This document shows positions 43,008-57,915 of a stretch of 64,000 nucleotides of DNA, one piece after another. Position 1 is the stretch's first letter, and each line of letters starts with the position of its first letter. The position numbers were made by a program, and so were the translations under genes. Source of the stretch: Nannochloropsis salina CCMP1776 (Eukaryota > Sar > Eustigmatophyceae > Eustigmatales > Monodopsidaceae); NCBI GenBank assembly GCA_004565275.1, contig SDOX01000005.1, positions 232,051 to 296,050 of the forward strand, in the 5' to 3' direction. The notes under the pieces were generated by a model that was not told where the DNA came from, did no database searches, and saw nothing but the letters and a program-made list of their open reading frames with translations.

Positions 43008-45563
43008 ATGCCAGAAGTTCCTAATTCGCATGAGTCTTTGGAGAGTGCCGTAGAGGAGGAAAGCTGTCCTCAACACAAGCAGCTCGTTGCAAATTGTCGC
43101 GCTGCTTTTTTGGCACGCATGCAGGCAAGTTTGAATGATATACAAGAACTCTGTCACACAACTGAAGCTCGAAAAGCGCAGCTTCGCCACAATAATAGCC
43201 TGCGTGCGGATGAGCGCATGAAGCTGCTTCAAGAAGAGGCAGATAGGGTGGCAATGAGACAAGAAGACATTGATCGCCGGTGGGAACATCTTCTCCACAT
43301 CTCCACCTCGAAGCCAGACGAGCTACCTGAAGCAAATGTCACTGAGCGTATAGACGAGTCTAAGGCCCTGGTAACTCTGCATGAGGATCTTACAATCCAG
43401 CGCAAGGCGTGTACGGTAATGCTCGAGAATAAAAATGCATTTATTGAAGAATCCCAAACAAGGCTTACCAAGCAAGACGAAGAGTATGTCGAAGCCCTAA
43501 CCCGATACGGTCAAGAAATTGAAAACCTGCTCGTCAAAATTCAAGAAGATAGCAAATCCCTTCGAGACAAATATGAGCTTGAAATCAACCATCTGGAAAA
43601 GAAAATGTTGGAAAAGCGTGAAAGAGCACTTCAGGAGCACAACAAGATTATCGATGGGCTGCTAGCTGAGCGCAACGCCGCGGAGCATCGTCATTACCAG
43701 AAGGCCCAAGAAAGAGAACAAAATTTTCAACGAGAAATGGAAAGCTTGAGGGTACAAAACGGGCAAGTGCATCATCAACTTCAAATTCAGTTGGAAACTG
43801 AGCGGAACGCCGCAAATCTACAGCTTGAGAGCGGTAAGACTGCAACTCATGTTCAGCACGAAAAATTTATACACGATCATCGCCTGCTTATGGCGCGTCA
43901 GGCAGAGAAAATGGCAAGTTTGACTGAACAAAAGAAAAAGTTGACAAAGCTGAGAGATGCAGTGATGGAAATGACGACCAAATATCAGGAGCACGACGGG
44001 AGGGAGAAGAAGCGACACGAGGAACTAACCAATGAGCTACGTCGATTGCAAAAAAAATACAAAGATCTGCAGCATCGATTCCAACACTTTGAACTGGCGG
44101 ATCGAGATCGCTACGACAAGGCGTGGGCGCAGCATGAAAGCGAGATACAAGCGGCAGCGGAGAAGGTGGTAGCCATTGATGAGCTCCTTTTGGGTCACTG
44201 GCTGGGGCTTGAATGGACACCTCCTCCGCGGCACGGCTTATTGCAAATTCTCGAAAAAGAGAAAGAACACACCGCAGACCGTGTATCTCGATTAAATGGT
44301 CTCAACGCAGGGGATGACGGCCTTGTCAAAGTGGCTGGGGACCGTGAGGGCCAGGGGAATCAAGACATTTCGGTTGAAAATAGCATAGAAAGCAGCAATT
44401 ACGATCATGACCGCGACGACAGTCAAGAGAGAGACACGGCCTTAGTGATGGAGCAGATACTTTTGAGTAGAATGACAACATTGATAACCGAAGAAGCGGG
44501 ATTTCTACTCATCGAAGACACAGCCGCAGTGGAAGCACAGCGTCAGAAAGCAATCCTGGATGCAGACCAAAAGAGTCAGAAGGGCAAAGATTTCAAAAGA
44601 AATCAAGGATCGGAGACATTTAAAAAAAAATCCGACATCCCAATCCAAGAGAGGGATACAAAAAACTCCGGAGCGACCGAAAAGCGTAAGAAGGCGCATA
44701 AGTTGAAGCAAATAAAAGAAAGAAATAAGGAGGGGACGAATGAAAACTCTCCTAATTTAGGCCCGGAAAGGACAAAAATACATGCAGCCATGCCCACGCC
44801 TATGAAGTTGGAGCCAAAGACCGACGAGCAGTCTCCGGGAGAAGCAGAGGAGGATCTGATCTCAGACGAGACTATGGATCCGGCGGGGGAAAATATACTG
44901 GATACCTCACAATGTGTCCGAGAGCGTGTCCTGCATGCTTTAGGTGTACAGGATGAAAGTGAGGCCCGGTTATTGCTCACCTATTTTTTGAAGAAAAGAG
45001 AACCACGAGCTCCGAAAGCCACTTCGAGTACAGAAAGTGTCGAGACCGACGTGCCATTGGAGGATGTGGACAATGGGGCAATAATTGAAAAAGTCGCCCT
45101 GCTCTTGCCTGCTGTCTTCGCTGAGTCCCCTACGGCCTACGCAATGATTGGCCCTGAGGACGTGGTACCAGCTTTGCAGCGATTTGTCATCGACAAGAAA
45201 AAGCGCGAAGAAATTATTCGAAAGCAGCTCCTTGAGCAACGCAAGCGCCAACGTTGCCGTCAAAGCTTGAGTGAGGTTGAAAAGATTGAGAAAGAGGGGC
45301 AACGTTTGTGGGAAAGCATGGCAAATATCCTTCCTGTCGAGAACTTGCGAATATGGCAAGATCTGGAGCAGGCCTTATTACAATATCACCGGCTGCTCGA
45401 GGAACGGAGTCGGATCATTCAGAACCTAGGAGGATTGGAGGAGGAAAATTCCAGGTTGCGCGGGGCGGTCTGGGCGTGTATGGAAGACCGAGTGAATGCG
45501 GAGTTGTTGGTGCCGCCATTCGCGGCGAAAGGAGATGACTCGGGGGTAATCACAGAAGTATGA
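43008..45563 (+). CDS. DRC1: Dynein regulatory complex subunit 1 (axonemal)
   Basis: Single exon of 851 residues, mostly coiled coil from about residue 40 to 400. Family landmarks are LQKKYKDLQHRFQHFELADR (about 345-365), then KAWAQHESEIQAAAEKVVAI and LLGHWLGLEWTPPP, and the C-terminal module: VRERVLHALGVQDESEARLL, GPEDVVPALQRFV, RLWESMANILPVENLRIWQD, YHRLLEERSRIIQNLGGLEE and NAELLVPPF. In flagellates DRC1 anchors the nexin-dynein regulatory complex on the outer doublet A-tubule. A charged low-complexity linker (about 510-620) is specific to this protein. Base composition is visibly AT-richer than the flanking coatomer and kinesin genes. Presence of this gene implies a flagellated stage or a retained relic. 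Confidence 0.9.
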   Translation: MPEVPNSHESLESAVEEESCPQHKQLVANCRAAFLARMQASLNDIQELCHTTEARKAQLRHNNSLRADERMKLLQEEADRVAMRQEDIDRRWEHLLHISTSKPDELPEANVTERIDESKALVTLHEDLTIQRKACTVMLENKNAFIEESQTRLTKQDEEYVEALTRYGQEIENLLVKIQEDSKSLRDKYELEINHLEKKMLEKRERALQEHNKIIDGLLAERNAAEHRHYQKAQEREQNFQREMESLRVQNGQVHHQLQIQLETERNAANLQLESGKTATHVQHEKFIHDHRLLMARQAEKMASLTEQKKKLTKLRDAVMEMTTKYQEHDGREKKRHEELTNELRRLQKKYKDLQHRFQHFELADRDRYDKAWAQHESEIQAAAEKVVAIDELLLGHWLGLEWTPPPRHGLLQILEKEKEHTADRVSRLNGLNAGDDGLVKVAGDREGQGNQDISVENSIESSNYDHDRDDSQERDTALVMEQILLSRMTTLITEEAGFLLIEDTAAVEAQRQKAILDADQKSQKGKDFKRNQGSETFKKKSDIPIQERDTKNSGATEKRKKAHKLKQIKERNKEGTNENSPNLGPERTKIHAAMPTPMKLEPKTDEQSPGEAEEDLISDETMDPAGENILDTSQCVRERVLHALGVQDESEARLLLTYFLKKREPRAPKATSSTESVETDVPLEDVDNGAIIEKVALLLPAVFAESPTAYAMIGPEDVVPALQRFVIDKKKREEIIRKQLLEQRKRQRCRQSLSEVEKIEKEGQRLWESMANILPVENLRIWQDLEQALLQYHRLLEERSRIIQNLGGLEEENSRLRGAVWACMEDRVNAELLVPPFAAKGDDSGVITEV

Positions 45564-45926
45564 ATAGAATGACACCAAGCAAAAGTTAGGCTACTGGAAT
45601 GCAGGAGGCGTATGGTGTTGGGACGAATGGCAAACAGCATATCCTTGCGAACATTGAAAGAGGGAGAGGATATAGACATCGCTTTGTTCGCTATTTCTCA
45701 TCCTTCCTTACTTTGAGATTCGCATCTTAATCCTACAGCGACGAAGTTAGCCTTTTTGCTCCCCCTTAAACCCACCATAACGTGACTGAGCACATGCAAC
45801 TTTTGTTCCGCGTCTCAATATCAGACATATCCCACCTCACAACCCAACAGCGCGTACACTCCACACACACACGAAGACATGCATATAAGACACTCCGACT
45901 TATGTACTCTCTCGAGTCCTACGCCT
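45564..45926. other. Convergent intergenic region
   Basis: Between DRC1 and DHX15 3' ends. A short CA-repeat near 45862-45873; nothing else seen. Confidence 0.5.
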
Positions 45927-50470
<4,544 letters not shown>

Positions 50471-51080
50471 TTCACTTGTCTGGTTCGTCTGTAGAAGTTA
50501 GAGATGATTTCTAGGCCACTCCCCCCGTAAAGAGGGGAAAAAACGCAAGAATTACTTCACCCACGCAAGAGTAAACTTGCCCCCTGCCCAGGAAGCCCCC
50601 TGTAAAAAGAAAAAACATGGGGACAAAATGAGCCTCCACCCTACATAGCAGTGCACTACCACCGATCTGTATGCATAAACCACCGTCCTGGAAAGCCCTC
50701 CCGGGCCGGCCCCTCCCCAAATGGCCCAAGAGCCCCCATAAAGAGGGCACCGGGGCCTGTGTGGATACGGGGCCGGGCACGCCTCGCCAAATTTTTGACG
50801 TTGCCGCTTTTCGATGTGGTCGTTCCTGGCTCTAGAGGCCAAACTTCCTGTGCCCACAGGCACGGATTCCGGCTTTCAAGGTCTTTGATTTGATTTCTTC
50901 ATCATTTGACAGGTGACTGCACAGTGGCTGCAATTTGGAGGGTTTGGTATTACGTGGGAGCTGGTAAAGCAGAATTGTCGTCTTCATCGTCACGCACAGT
51001 ACCTGGAGGAAGCCCGTACATCAATTGTTCGGCTCCCGAAATAAAAGCATTTCTGAAGGCTACGGCCTCTGTCAGATAGC
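50471..51080. promoter_or_regulatory. Divergent promoter of DHX15 and kinesin-13
   Basis: No supportable gene. A motif close to CCCCCNTAAAGAGGG occurs at 50522-50537 and 50733-50747, with a weaker copy CCCCCTGTAAAAAG at 50596-50609. All lie in the half nearer DHX15. Role unknown. Confidence 0.4.
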
Positions 51081-53465
51081 ATGCCCACCCCGTCCCGATT
51101 CCAAGGCACACCAAGCCGCCTTGCGTCCTCTTCCTCCAACGTGAGCACGGTCAGCACCCCGCGCACCCCGAATGTGACCACACCGTCTAGACGTACTACT
51201 CTCTCCTCCGTCTCCGGCGCCCGTCAGCAACAGCATGTATCCACCCTCACTGGTGGCAGCAGCGCTGGCAAGCGTGATACATGTTTGGAAGAAATCCAGC
51301 GTTTGCAGCAAAAACGCACCGAACGCCGCAGGTCCATGGAGGAAAAGCGTGCGGAACGGGCCAAGCACGAGAAACGCCTTCAAGACCAAGGGATGCCAGG
51401 GGATGTCGATTTTCAATTGATGATAGGCGCCTTTCGGACGGAGTATGGTTTGGAGCCACACCCTCACATCCCACCAGGGGACCTGAAGATATGCATTTGC
51501 GTGCGAAAGCGGCCCATAAACGCCAAGGAGCGGAAGCGGAAGGACTACGACGCGGTCACGTGCTTCAACCCCGTGGTGATGGTGCACGACTGCCGTCTCC
51601 GCGTGGACGGAATCACCAAGTACCTGGACAACACGGATTTCGCCTTCGACCACACCTTCGACGAGGAGGACTCCACCGAGGCCCTCTACCATTACACGGC
51701 GAAGCCTCTCGTTCCCTTCGTTTTCCGACAGGGGCGGGCCACCTGCTTTGCCTACGGCCAGACGGGCTCCGGAAAGACCTTCACCATGTGCGGCATCCAA
51801 CAGCAGGTGGTGGTGGATGTGTTCGCCCACCTGAGCCAGGCGCACGCCACGCAGCAGGCGCCGGAGGGGTTGGGCGTCTATGTGAGCTACTTCGAGATCT
51901 ACGGCGGGCGGTGTCAGGACCTGCTCAACCACCGGCACAAGCTGCTGGTGCGGGAGGACGGGAAGGGAGACGTGGTGATCGGAGAGCTGAGCGAAAAAGA
52001 GGCCAGCTCGGAGGAGGAGTTGTGGCGCCTGATCGAGGAAGGAAACCGGAACCGGACCACGCACGCGACCGAGGTGAACGATGTCTCCTCCCGCTCCCAC
52101 GCCATATGCCAAGTCCTCCTCCGGGACCGAGACTCGGGGAAACTGTGGGGGAAACTCTCCCTGGTCGACTTGGCCGGCTCGGAACGGGGAGCGGACACGA
52201 AGAGCCACTGCCGGCAGCGGCGCTTGGAAAGTGCGGAGATCAACAAATCGCTCTTGGCGCTCAAAGAGTGCATTCGGGCATTGGATGCGGGCGGCGGCAC
52301 CCATGTTCCTTACCGCGCGAGCAAGCTTACATTGGTCTTGAAGGATTGCTTCACGAAGGAAAAAGCACGCACCGTCATGATCGCCACTGTGTCCCCCAAC
52401 GCCTCCTCCGCCGACCATACCCTCAACACCCTCCGGTACGCAGACAGGGTCAAGCAGAAAAAGGCGGAAGACTTTCACAAGAGTGGGAGTGGGAGCAGTG
52501 TGGGCAAGGGACTACGGACAGAGGGCTGCGGGGAAGGGCGGGCGGTGCGAGGGACGGGACTGGGGGATGACTTTGAAGACGAGGAAAGGGAGGGGCGCGG
52601 GGGCGAGGAAGGTGCCTCGGGGGAGCGGGAGGACGAATTCGAGGACGACGAGGAGGACGGGATGGAAGGCACCGAGCAGTCCCGGCCCTCGCCCGAGACT
52701 CCCATGAAGAGGGGGGTTCTGGCTTCCTTTTCCTCCCCTCCCGCCACGGCTTCACCCTTGCCTCCCTCCTCCTCCTCCAAGCTTCGTCGGACGCCCCTCA
52801 GGACAGGCATGGGCCCGCCCGTCCGCCTCGCCCCCAGCACGGCTTTGAAAGCGGCCCGGGGCGCACACCACGGGGGCGTGGAAGGCTCCCACACCGCGAG
52901 CAACCACGCCTCTAGCCTCAGCTCAGGCCAGGCCGTCGCTGAGGCGCCGGTGTCGGCCACCGAGAGAACTCCAGGGCGTCTTTCCCAGCCCCATCAGCCC
53001 CTGGACTCAGGAGGGGGGCTCCAAAATGCAAATATCCGCTCCCGGGAGGTGTTGCCATCCCCGGGAGGCGAAAGGGACAAAGGCAAGGCACCACTTTCGC
53101 GTAAAATTCCCTCCCAAGGAGACGATTCCTCGAGCGGAGAGGCCAGCCAGGCGGAGGCGGAAAGCCTGGACGAGCCGGACTTGGAGAGCCTCTACGACGA
53201 GGAGGACGCCCTCTTGAACCTGCACATGAACGTGATCCAAGAGAACGCGGAGCTTCTGACGGAGGAAGGAAGCTTGCTGCAGCATATACAGGGCGATGGC
53301 GTCCAGGACTACGATCTCGACACGTACACGCAACGGCTGGAGGAAATTTTGGCGCGGAAGATGGATTTGATCGGGGGTCTGAGGGAGAAAGTGGGGGAAT
53401 TCCGGGCCCGTTTGCAGCAGGAAGAAAATGCTGGGAGGGTGAGGGGCGAAGGGATGGAGGGCTAG
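51081..53465 (+). CDS. Kinesin-13 family microtubule depolymerase
   Basis: Single exon of 794 residues. A Ser/Thr-rich N-terminus and a basic neck helix (EEIQRLQQKRTERRRSMEEK) precede an internal motor domain from about 133 (LKICICVRKRPINAKERKRK, the kinesin-13 form) to about 460. Motor motifs: FAYGQTGSGKTFTM with P-loop at 226-233, switch I EVNDVSSRSHAI, switch II LVDLAGSERG, then INKSLLALKECIRAL and TLNTLRYADRVK. After the motor comes an acidic, low-complexity region and a C-terminal coiled coil (about 705-780). Kinesin-13 uses ATP to peel protofilaments at microtubule ends in spindles and, where present, flagella. The order neck, central motor and C-terminal coil supports the family call. 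Confidence 0.95.
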   Translation: MPTPSRFQGTPSRLASSSSNVSTVSTPRTPNVTTPSRRTTLSSVSGARQQQHVSTLTGGSSAGKRDTCLEEIQRLQQKRTERRRSMEEKRAERAKHEKRLQDQGMPGDVDFQLMIGAFRTEYGLEPHPHIPPGDLKICICVRKRPINAKERKRKDYDAVTCFNPVVMVHDCRLRVDGITKYLDNTDFAFDHTFDEEDSTEALYHYTAKPLVPFVFRQGRATCFAYGQTGSGKTFTMCGIQQQVVVDVFAHLSQAHATQQAPEGLGVYVSYFEIYGGRCQDLLNHRHKLLVREDGKGDVVIGELSEKEASSEEELWRLIEEGNRNRTTHATEVNDVSSRSHAICQVLLRDRDSGKLWGKLSLVDLAGSERGADTKSHCRQRRLESAEINKSLLALKECIRALDAGGGTHVPYRASKLTLVLKDCFTKEKARTVMIATVSPNASSADHTLNTLRYADRVKQKKAEDFHKSGSGSSVGKGLRTEGCGEGRAVRGTGLGDDFEDEEREGRGGEEGASGEREDEFEDDEEDGMEGTEQSRPSPETPMKRGVLASFSSPPATASPLPPSSSSKLRRTPLRTGMGPPVRLAPSTALKAARGAHHGGVEGSHTASNHASSLSSGQAVAEAPVSATERTPGRLSQPHQPLDSGGGLQNANIRSREVLPSPGGERDKGKAPLSRKIPSQGDDSSSGEASQAEAESLDEPDLESLYDEEDALLNLHMNVIQENAELLTEEGSLLQHIQGDGVQDYDLDTYTQRLEEILARKMDLIGGLREKVGEFRARLQQEENAGRVRGEGMEG

Positions 53466-54038
53466 TGAATAGGGGGTCACAGTGAGCGAGCGGTGAGACT
53501 GTAGTAACAATAGCGAATCATAGCGAAGACGGAGCGCACACGCGCATCGTCCCTTTGGACCTGGCGAACGGATGCACACAGTCGTCCTCGCGGGGCAGGG
53601 AAAGAGTAAAAACAAGGGGTTTGACGCCCACATGGTCGTGTGCTCATCACAGAACAGGGGCAGGCGCCGCGAGACCTGTGCTGCCCTCACCCCTATTTGC
53701 TTTCCTTCTGTACCACCGATCCCCACGCCAACCAATATCCGCTCTCTCAACGGACCCCGACGGCAGATAAAACGCCCTCACCGTGGGCCTTGCCGTTCGC
53801 TATGCCTTTTACAGTCGCGCCCATACCCTTCCTCCCTCCCTCCCTCCCTCCCTCCCTCCCCCTCCCCCGAACTGCCCCGCCCCGCAGCCCTCGTGGATAT
53901 CCTCAGCTACCTCTCCTTTCCTCATCGCAACGCACTTGGCACACCGCCATTTATCTGCCCGGTGCGCGCGTGCCACCTGAATTCCTACCCACTACCAGGT
54001 CACCTCCCTGATCGTGGCGGCACACCACTGACCCGGAC
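53466..54038. other. Convergent intergenic region with CCCT microsatellite
   Basis: Between kinesin-13 and the PP2C gene. A plus-strand frame through it (53572 onward) continues antisense into PP2C and is a composition artefact. Only the microsatellite is notable. Confidence 0.5.
53830..53870 (+). repeat. (TCCC)n microsatellite
   Basis: About seven to eight uninterrupted units of TCCC/CCCT followed by a C-rich end. The complementary strand is purine-rich with G-triplets. Confidence 0.85.
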
Positions 54039-55598
54039 TCAGAACCAGACGACTACCACAGTCACGTTGTCGGAGGTGCCCCGCCGAAACGCCTCCTCAC
54101 TCAAATACCGGGCCATTTTCTTCTTGCGCGCCATCATGGCCGCCCGGATGATGCCCCTGTCGTCGGCGTGCTGTTTCGTCCAGTCGAAGATTTTCATGTC
54201 CGCAGGCCGTTGCCCCGCAACCCCTTCCGCCCCGGCCCCTCCCACCCCGTCGCCCACGCCTTCCGTCAAGGCCCCGACACTGGCACTCATCACCGAGTGG
54301 ACGAAATTCACCGCTTCCTCCGAACTCATCACGTCCCACAGCCCGTCCGTGGCCAAAATGACAAACTCGTCCCCCTCCTCCACCGCCAGCTGCTTGATCT
54401 CCGCCTCGCTCGAGACAAAAGGGCGCTCGCTCCTGTCCCCAAATGCACGAGCCACGGCCAGATTCCCGTTGATCCGGTACACGCCCATGCCCTCCATGGG
54501 AGATCCGTCCTGTTCCAACAAGCCGTACCATCGCACCGTCCCGCCCAGCGCCTTGACGCGCTCCAGCTCGCTGGGCTTGTTAGGTTTGTGGTCGTCGGTG
54601 AGGTCCACAGCCTGGCCCCGACGGCTCAAGACGGCACGGGAGTCCCCTACGTTGGCCGCGATCAACGTACGTTTCAAGGCGCCCGCCCGCCCGCCCTCCT
54701 CCACCCCCTCCTTTGCCTTGGCCTCCTCCGCGTGAATCACCACCACCACAGCCGTCGACCCCATATAGGCCCAGTGCCGGACCTTGACCACTGCCTCGTC
54801 CACCACCCGGAAGGCCGTCGCCAGCGCCTCCGTCACCTTTTCCTGTCCAAGCCTTCGCATGTCCGCGTCCGGCAATGCCGCCAAGAATTGAGCGTTCAGA
54901 TTCTGTCGGAGGTATTTCGAAACAGCTGCTCCCCCATGCCCATCGTAGACGCCAGCGAAAGACCCGTCCTTGGAAATAAAAAAATCGTCCTCCATGTAGG
55001 ACCTCTGTCCTTTGAATGCGACGACGGACGTGGTGTAGGGCCCGCCAGCGCCGCCGCTGGCCTTGGAGGAGCCGGTAGGGGAGGAGGTGGAAGACGAAGA
55101 GCGCCGTATGCTGTGGCCTTTGCCTGGGTAGATCGAGGTGACAGAAGTAGCCCCCCTTCCAGCCGTGCCGTCGGAATCACGCCGTAAGGGGAATTTTATG
55201 AAACGGGGCTGAGAGTCCTGGCCATCGGTGGACGAAGATGAGGAGGTTGAAGGCGAGGAGGGGAAGGAGGAGGAGGAAGGAGGCGGGGGAGGAGGTAATG
55301 GTGCCTCACACGACGCTGATGCGGACCCACGGGCTAGACCTCCCATGTAATATGCGGACGCTAAGGCGGCCGCAGTGGTGAATATCGAGCGTCGATACGA
55401 GCCTGCCCCGGCAAGGCCATTGTAATAAAAGTGCATGCCAAGGTAAGGAGACTGAGAAGGAGGGAAAGGGAACCCAGGCACAATCGATGGCGCGTTCCTC
55501 CTCCGGTTCCCTGTGCAAGGTAAACCGACGATCCTATGAGTAAGGGCGTTGCCGAGCTGCTGGTGACGGTTATGCCTCGTCAGATGCCGGGCTGTCAT
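54039..55598 (-). CDS. PP2C-type protein phosphatase (PPM family)
   Basis: Single exon of 519 residues from ATG 55598. The N-terminus (MTARHLTRHNRHQQLGNALT) is basic and acid-free, suggesting mitochondrial import, followed by a hydrophobic Ala/Gly-rich stretch near 70-90 and a Ser/Pro-rich linker (about 95-180). The PP2C domain is complete: GQRSYMEDDFFI, GVYDGHGGAAVSKYL (metal-binding Asp), AANVGDSRAVLSRRG, DLTDDHKP, NLAVARAFGD, LATDGLWDVMSSEEAV and the terminal RRGTSDNVTVVVV. The enzyme should remove phosphate from Ser/Thr with two Mn/Mg ions. A Gly/Ala-rich loop (GVGGAGAEG) is inserted before the last helix. Substrate unknown. Confidence 0.94.
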   Translation of the reverse strand: MTARHLTRHNRHQQLGNALTHRIVGLPCTGNRRRNAPSIVPGFPFPPSQSPYLGMHFYYNGLAGAGSYRRSIFTTAAALASAYYMGGLARGSASASCEAPLPPPPPPSSSSFPSSPSTSSSSSTDGQDSQPRFIKFPLRRDSDGTAGRGATSVTSIYPGKGHSIRRSSSSTSSPTGSSKASGGAGGPYTTSVVAFKGQRSYMEDDFFISKDGSFAGVYDGHGGAAVSKYLRQNLNAQFLAALPDADMRRLGQEKVTEALATAFRVVDEAVVKVRHWAYMGSTAVVVVIHAEEAKAKEGVEEGGRAGALKRTLIAANVGDSRAVLSRRGQAVDLTDDHKPNKPSELERVKALGGTVRWYGLLEQDGSPMEGMGVYRINGNLAVARAFGDRSERPFVSSEAEIKQLAVEEGDEFVILATDGLWDVMSSEEAVNFVHSVMSASVGALTEGVGDGVGGAGAEGVAGQRPADMKIFDWTKQHADDRGIIRAAMMARKKKMARYLSEEAFRRGTSDNVTVVVVWF

Positions 55599-56128
55599 TA
55601 AGCCCCGGGCCCCCAATCAAATTTTTGGCTGCTAAGAGCGGACGTGTGCGGCTTATGCAACAACGAAATCTTCAGCCGGACGAGAAACGCACAGACACCC
55701 GTTATCAGGTCACTGATGATGACTGTCAAAGGCTTCGTCAGTTTGCTCGGTCTCACTCTCAAAACGCAGGGCCTCGGGCAGCTACAGAGGGGAGGAGGCT
55801 ATCTCGGAGGGCAGGCTCCAAGGTACCTCACAACCTGCGTCAAAGCGTGAAGTGGCGGGGTTCCCGTCCTGTGAAAGGTGTTGAATAGTTAGGAAACCCG
55901 CCGGATGTTCTTCCTTCCTTCTTTCCGGGCAGCATGCCAGGGACAATGTGGCAGCCTGGTTGATGTTTCCCAAGGGCAGAAGTCAGATCCGAGCCGCTCC
56001 TCTCTTTCCTTCTCAGAGGGCGGTGCACCGACGTCTACAACACCAGGAAAGCGGAACAGAAATATACTTAACGAGGTGGCATTATTCACAAAGCAAGATT
56101 TGTAGCTGTGATTGGTTTGCTTTGTGCT
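55599..56128. other. Intergenic, PP2C promoter and EMC7 3' flank
   Basis: No gene seen; short overlapping frames only. Confidence 0.5.
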
Positions 56129-57318
56129 TCAGCTTTGTTTTTTCCCCTCTCCCCCACTTTGTATTTTCTTCCTCCTGGACCCTCCTTTTTGCCCCTCACT
56201 CCCACCCCCTCTACCACCGGCACCGTCTGTCCTCGTGTCCCCTCCCATAAGGTCTTTTAACATTGACGTTGGATTTGTTGTCTTCATTTGCTCCTCTAAT
56301 GACCTCCGCTCATCCTCGCTCAGTCCATCCATGGCTTTGGGAAGGAAAAAAGCCGCGGCGACAGAGACAAGGAGCATCCACGTCATAGGCGACATAAGCT
56401 GGGCACGAAGAGTTGCCCAAGCGTCACGTTTTTCAAAATAATTGTACTCACTGTGCGCCCGAAGGATAATGGGATGCGATATCTTGACCTTAGGTGCTCC
56501 TGATGTGAAATCCGAACAGGAGATGATAATAAAGCGCAGCAGGAATCAGATTTTAGAGTCAATCCACTACATCGCAGAGCAGTGCCCCCTTCCCTTTTTG
56601 AAAGGCACGCCGAAGATCATATCGCCTCCAGGGCCTGCGAAAAGGGCTTTGCTAATATCGCACGTACCAGGATACGCGTATTCAAGGCACACAATCTTGT
56701 CTGCCGCCGCCGAGGTTTCAGGACGGACATTTAATTTCACCTGCGAATGACCGATTACATGTTGAAGGGAAAGGGGAAGGAGGCCGGTTCAAGATGAACA
56801 CGAGTGAGCTTAGTGAGACACCCCCGCGGAAAGGTCAAGGTGAGCTCAGCATATTCCTCAGCATGGTCTACAGCAGCAAAGTATATGCACCATGCCTCGT
56901 GATTCCTCAACCGTTGGGGAACGTACCTGGCTGAAGTAGTGCTTGGGTGAAACGACGTCGAGAAGATACGTCCCTGCGGTCAAAGGGAATCAAAAAGAGG
57001 AGATAAGGCGTTATACAAGACGAAAATGCGTCACAAATATCGTTATCACCTACCATATCAGTACATCACCCTTCCTCAGTGCCCCAAGCTCGGCTTACCT
57101 GCCGGTACGTCCACAAAGCGAAAGCTTCCGTCCGCAGCAGAAAGCGTGGCATACATCCCTCCATTGAGAATCACCTTGGTAGGGGGTGGTGCATCCACAG
57201 GCCCTAGAACAATGCGTCCCTCTATGGCTAACGCATGGGTAGGAGTAAGAATGCCGAAGAGATGCAGAAGGAACCACAGGAGGGGCAGGCCACAGGGCAG
57301 CCTGCTATTCATCTTCAT
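56129..57318 (-). CDS. EMC7: ER membrane protein complex subunit 7
   Basis: Four exons on minus (57099-57318, 56927-56973, 56668-56740, 56129-56499) join in frame and give 236 residues (human 242). A signal peptide (MKMNSRLPCGLPLLWFLLHL to HALA) precedes the lumenal beta-sandwich: IEGRIVLGPVDAPPPTKVIL, LSAADGSFRFVDVPAGTYLL, DVVSPKHYFSQVKLNV. Then come PIILRAHSEYNYFEKRDAW and one transmembrane helix (MTWMLLVSVAAAFFLPKAMD), with a cytosolic Gly/Lys-rich tail. EMC inserts tail-anchored and multipass proteins into the ER; EMC7 is a lumenal-face peripheral subunit. The last two junctions are both phase 1 and restore the family segment, which supports the model. Confidence 0.92.
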
Positions 57319-57915
57319 GCCACCCGACACAAAGCTCTGAAATGTGCCATGCCAAGATATGGGAAATGTGATGAAAAATGATGTAGCGGTGAGTATACCG
57401 CGTTCAGAGACCACACTTTAACCATCAAACGCTCTCGGGTAAGCCAGATGTTCATCCTGATAGGTGACCCTGACATGCGAAATCAGCCACGGAAGGGCCC
57501 AGTGGCCGATCAATTGGCGCAATACCCAAAAACCCGACACAGCTGCACACGTTTTTTTCCTTCCAGCAAGTAGATTTGATGTGAGTGTGGTCGTACGCTT
57601 GTCCACGCCGTCCTGTCGGCGTTGTGGACTCGCTGATCGCGCATCACTTGCCTTCGGGCGACGACCTTCTCTGTAGCCTCAGTACCACATGGCAAAAGAA
57701 CTGTGGACTTTAACCCTGTCATTTTCCCTTTCCTCGACGCGCACACTCCCACGCACACCCATCCCCTTCAATCTATACTCGTTGATAGCATTCCGTGGGC
57801 ACCTTCTGTTTCCTCGTACAGCATCGTGGCACCTTTCAGCCTTGGCGAAGGCCCATTTGAAGCCTCTCTCTGGAGCACGCCGTCTCTTGAGCCAAACCCG
57901 CATCGATTCAAAGGC
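57319..57915. promoter_or_regulatory. Divergent promoter of EMC7 and the secreted VHL-like gene
   Basis: No gene seen. A plus-strand frame extends the downstream gene 71 codons upstream (ATG 57703), but those residues look like untranslated leader. Confidence 0.4.

Noticed and set aside
51072-52478. 468-codon minus-strand open frame
   Set aside because: Antisense shadow of the kinesin-13 motor domain.
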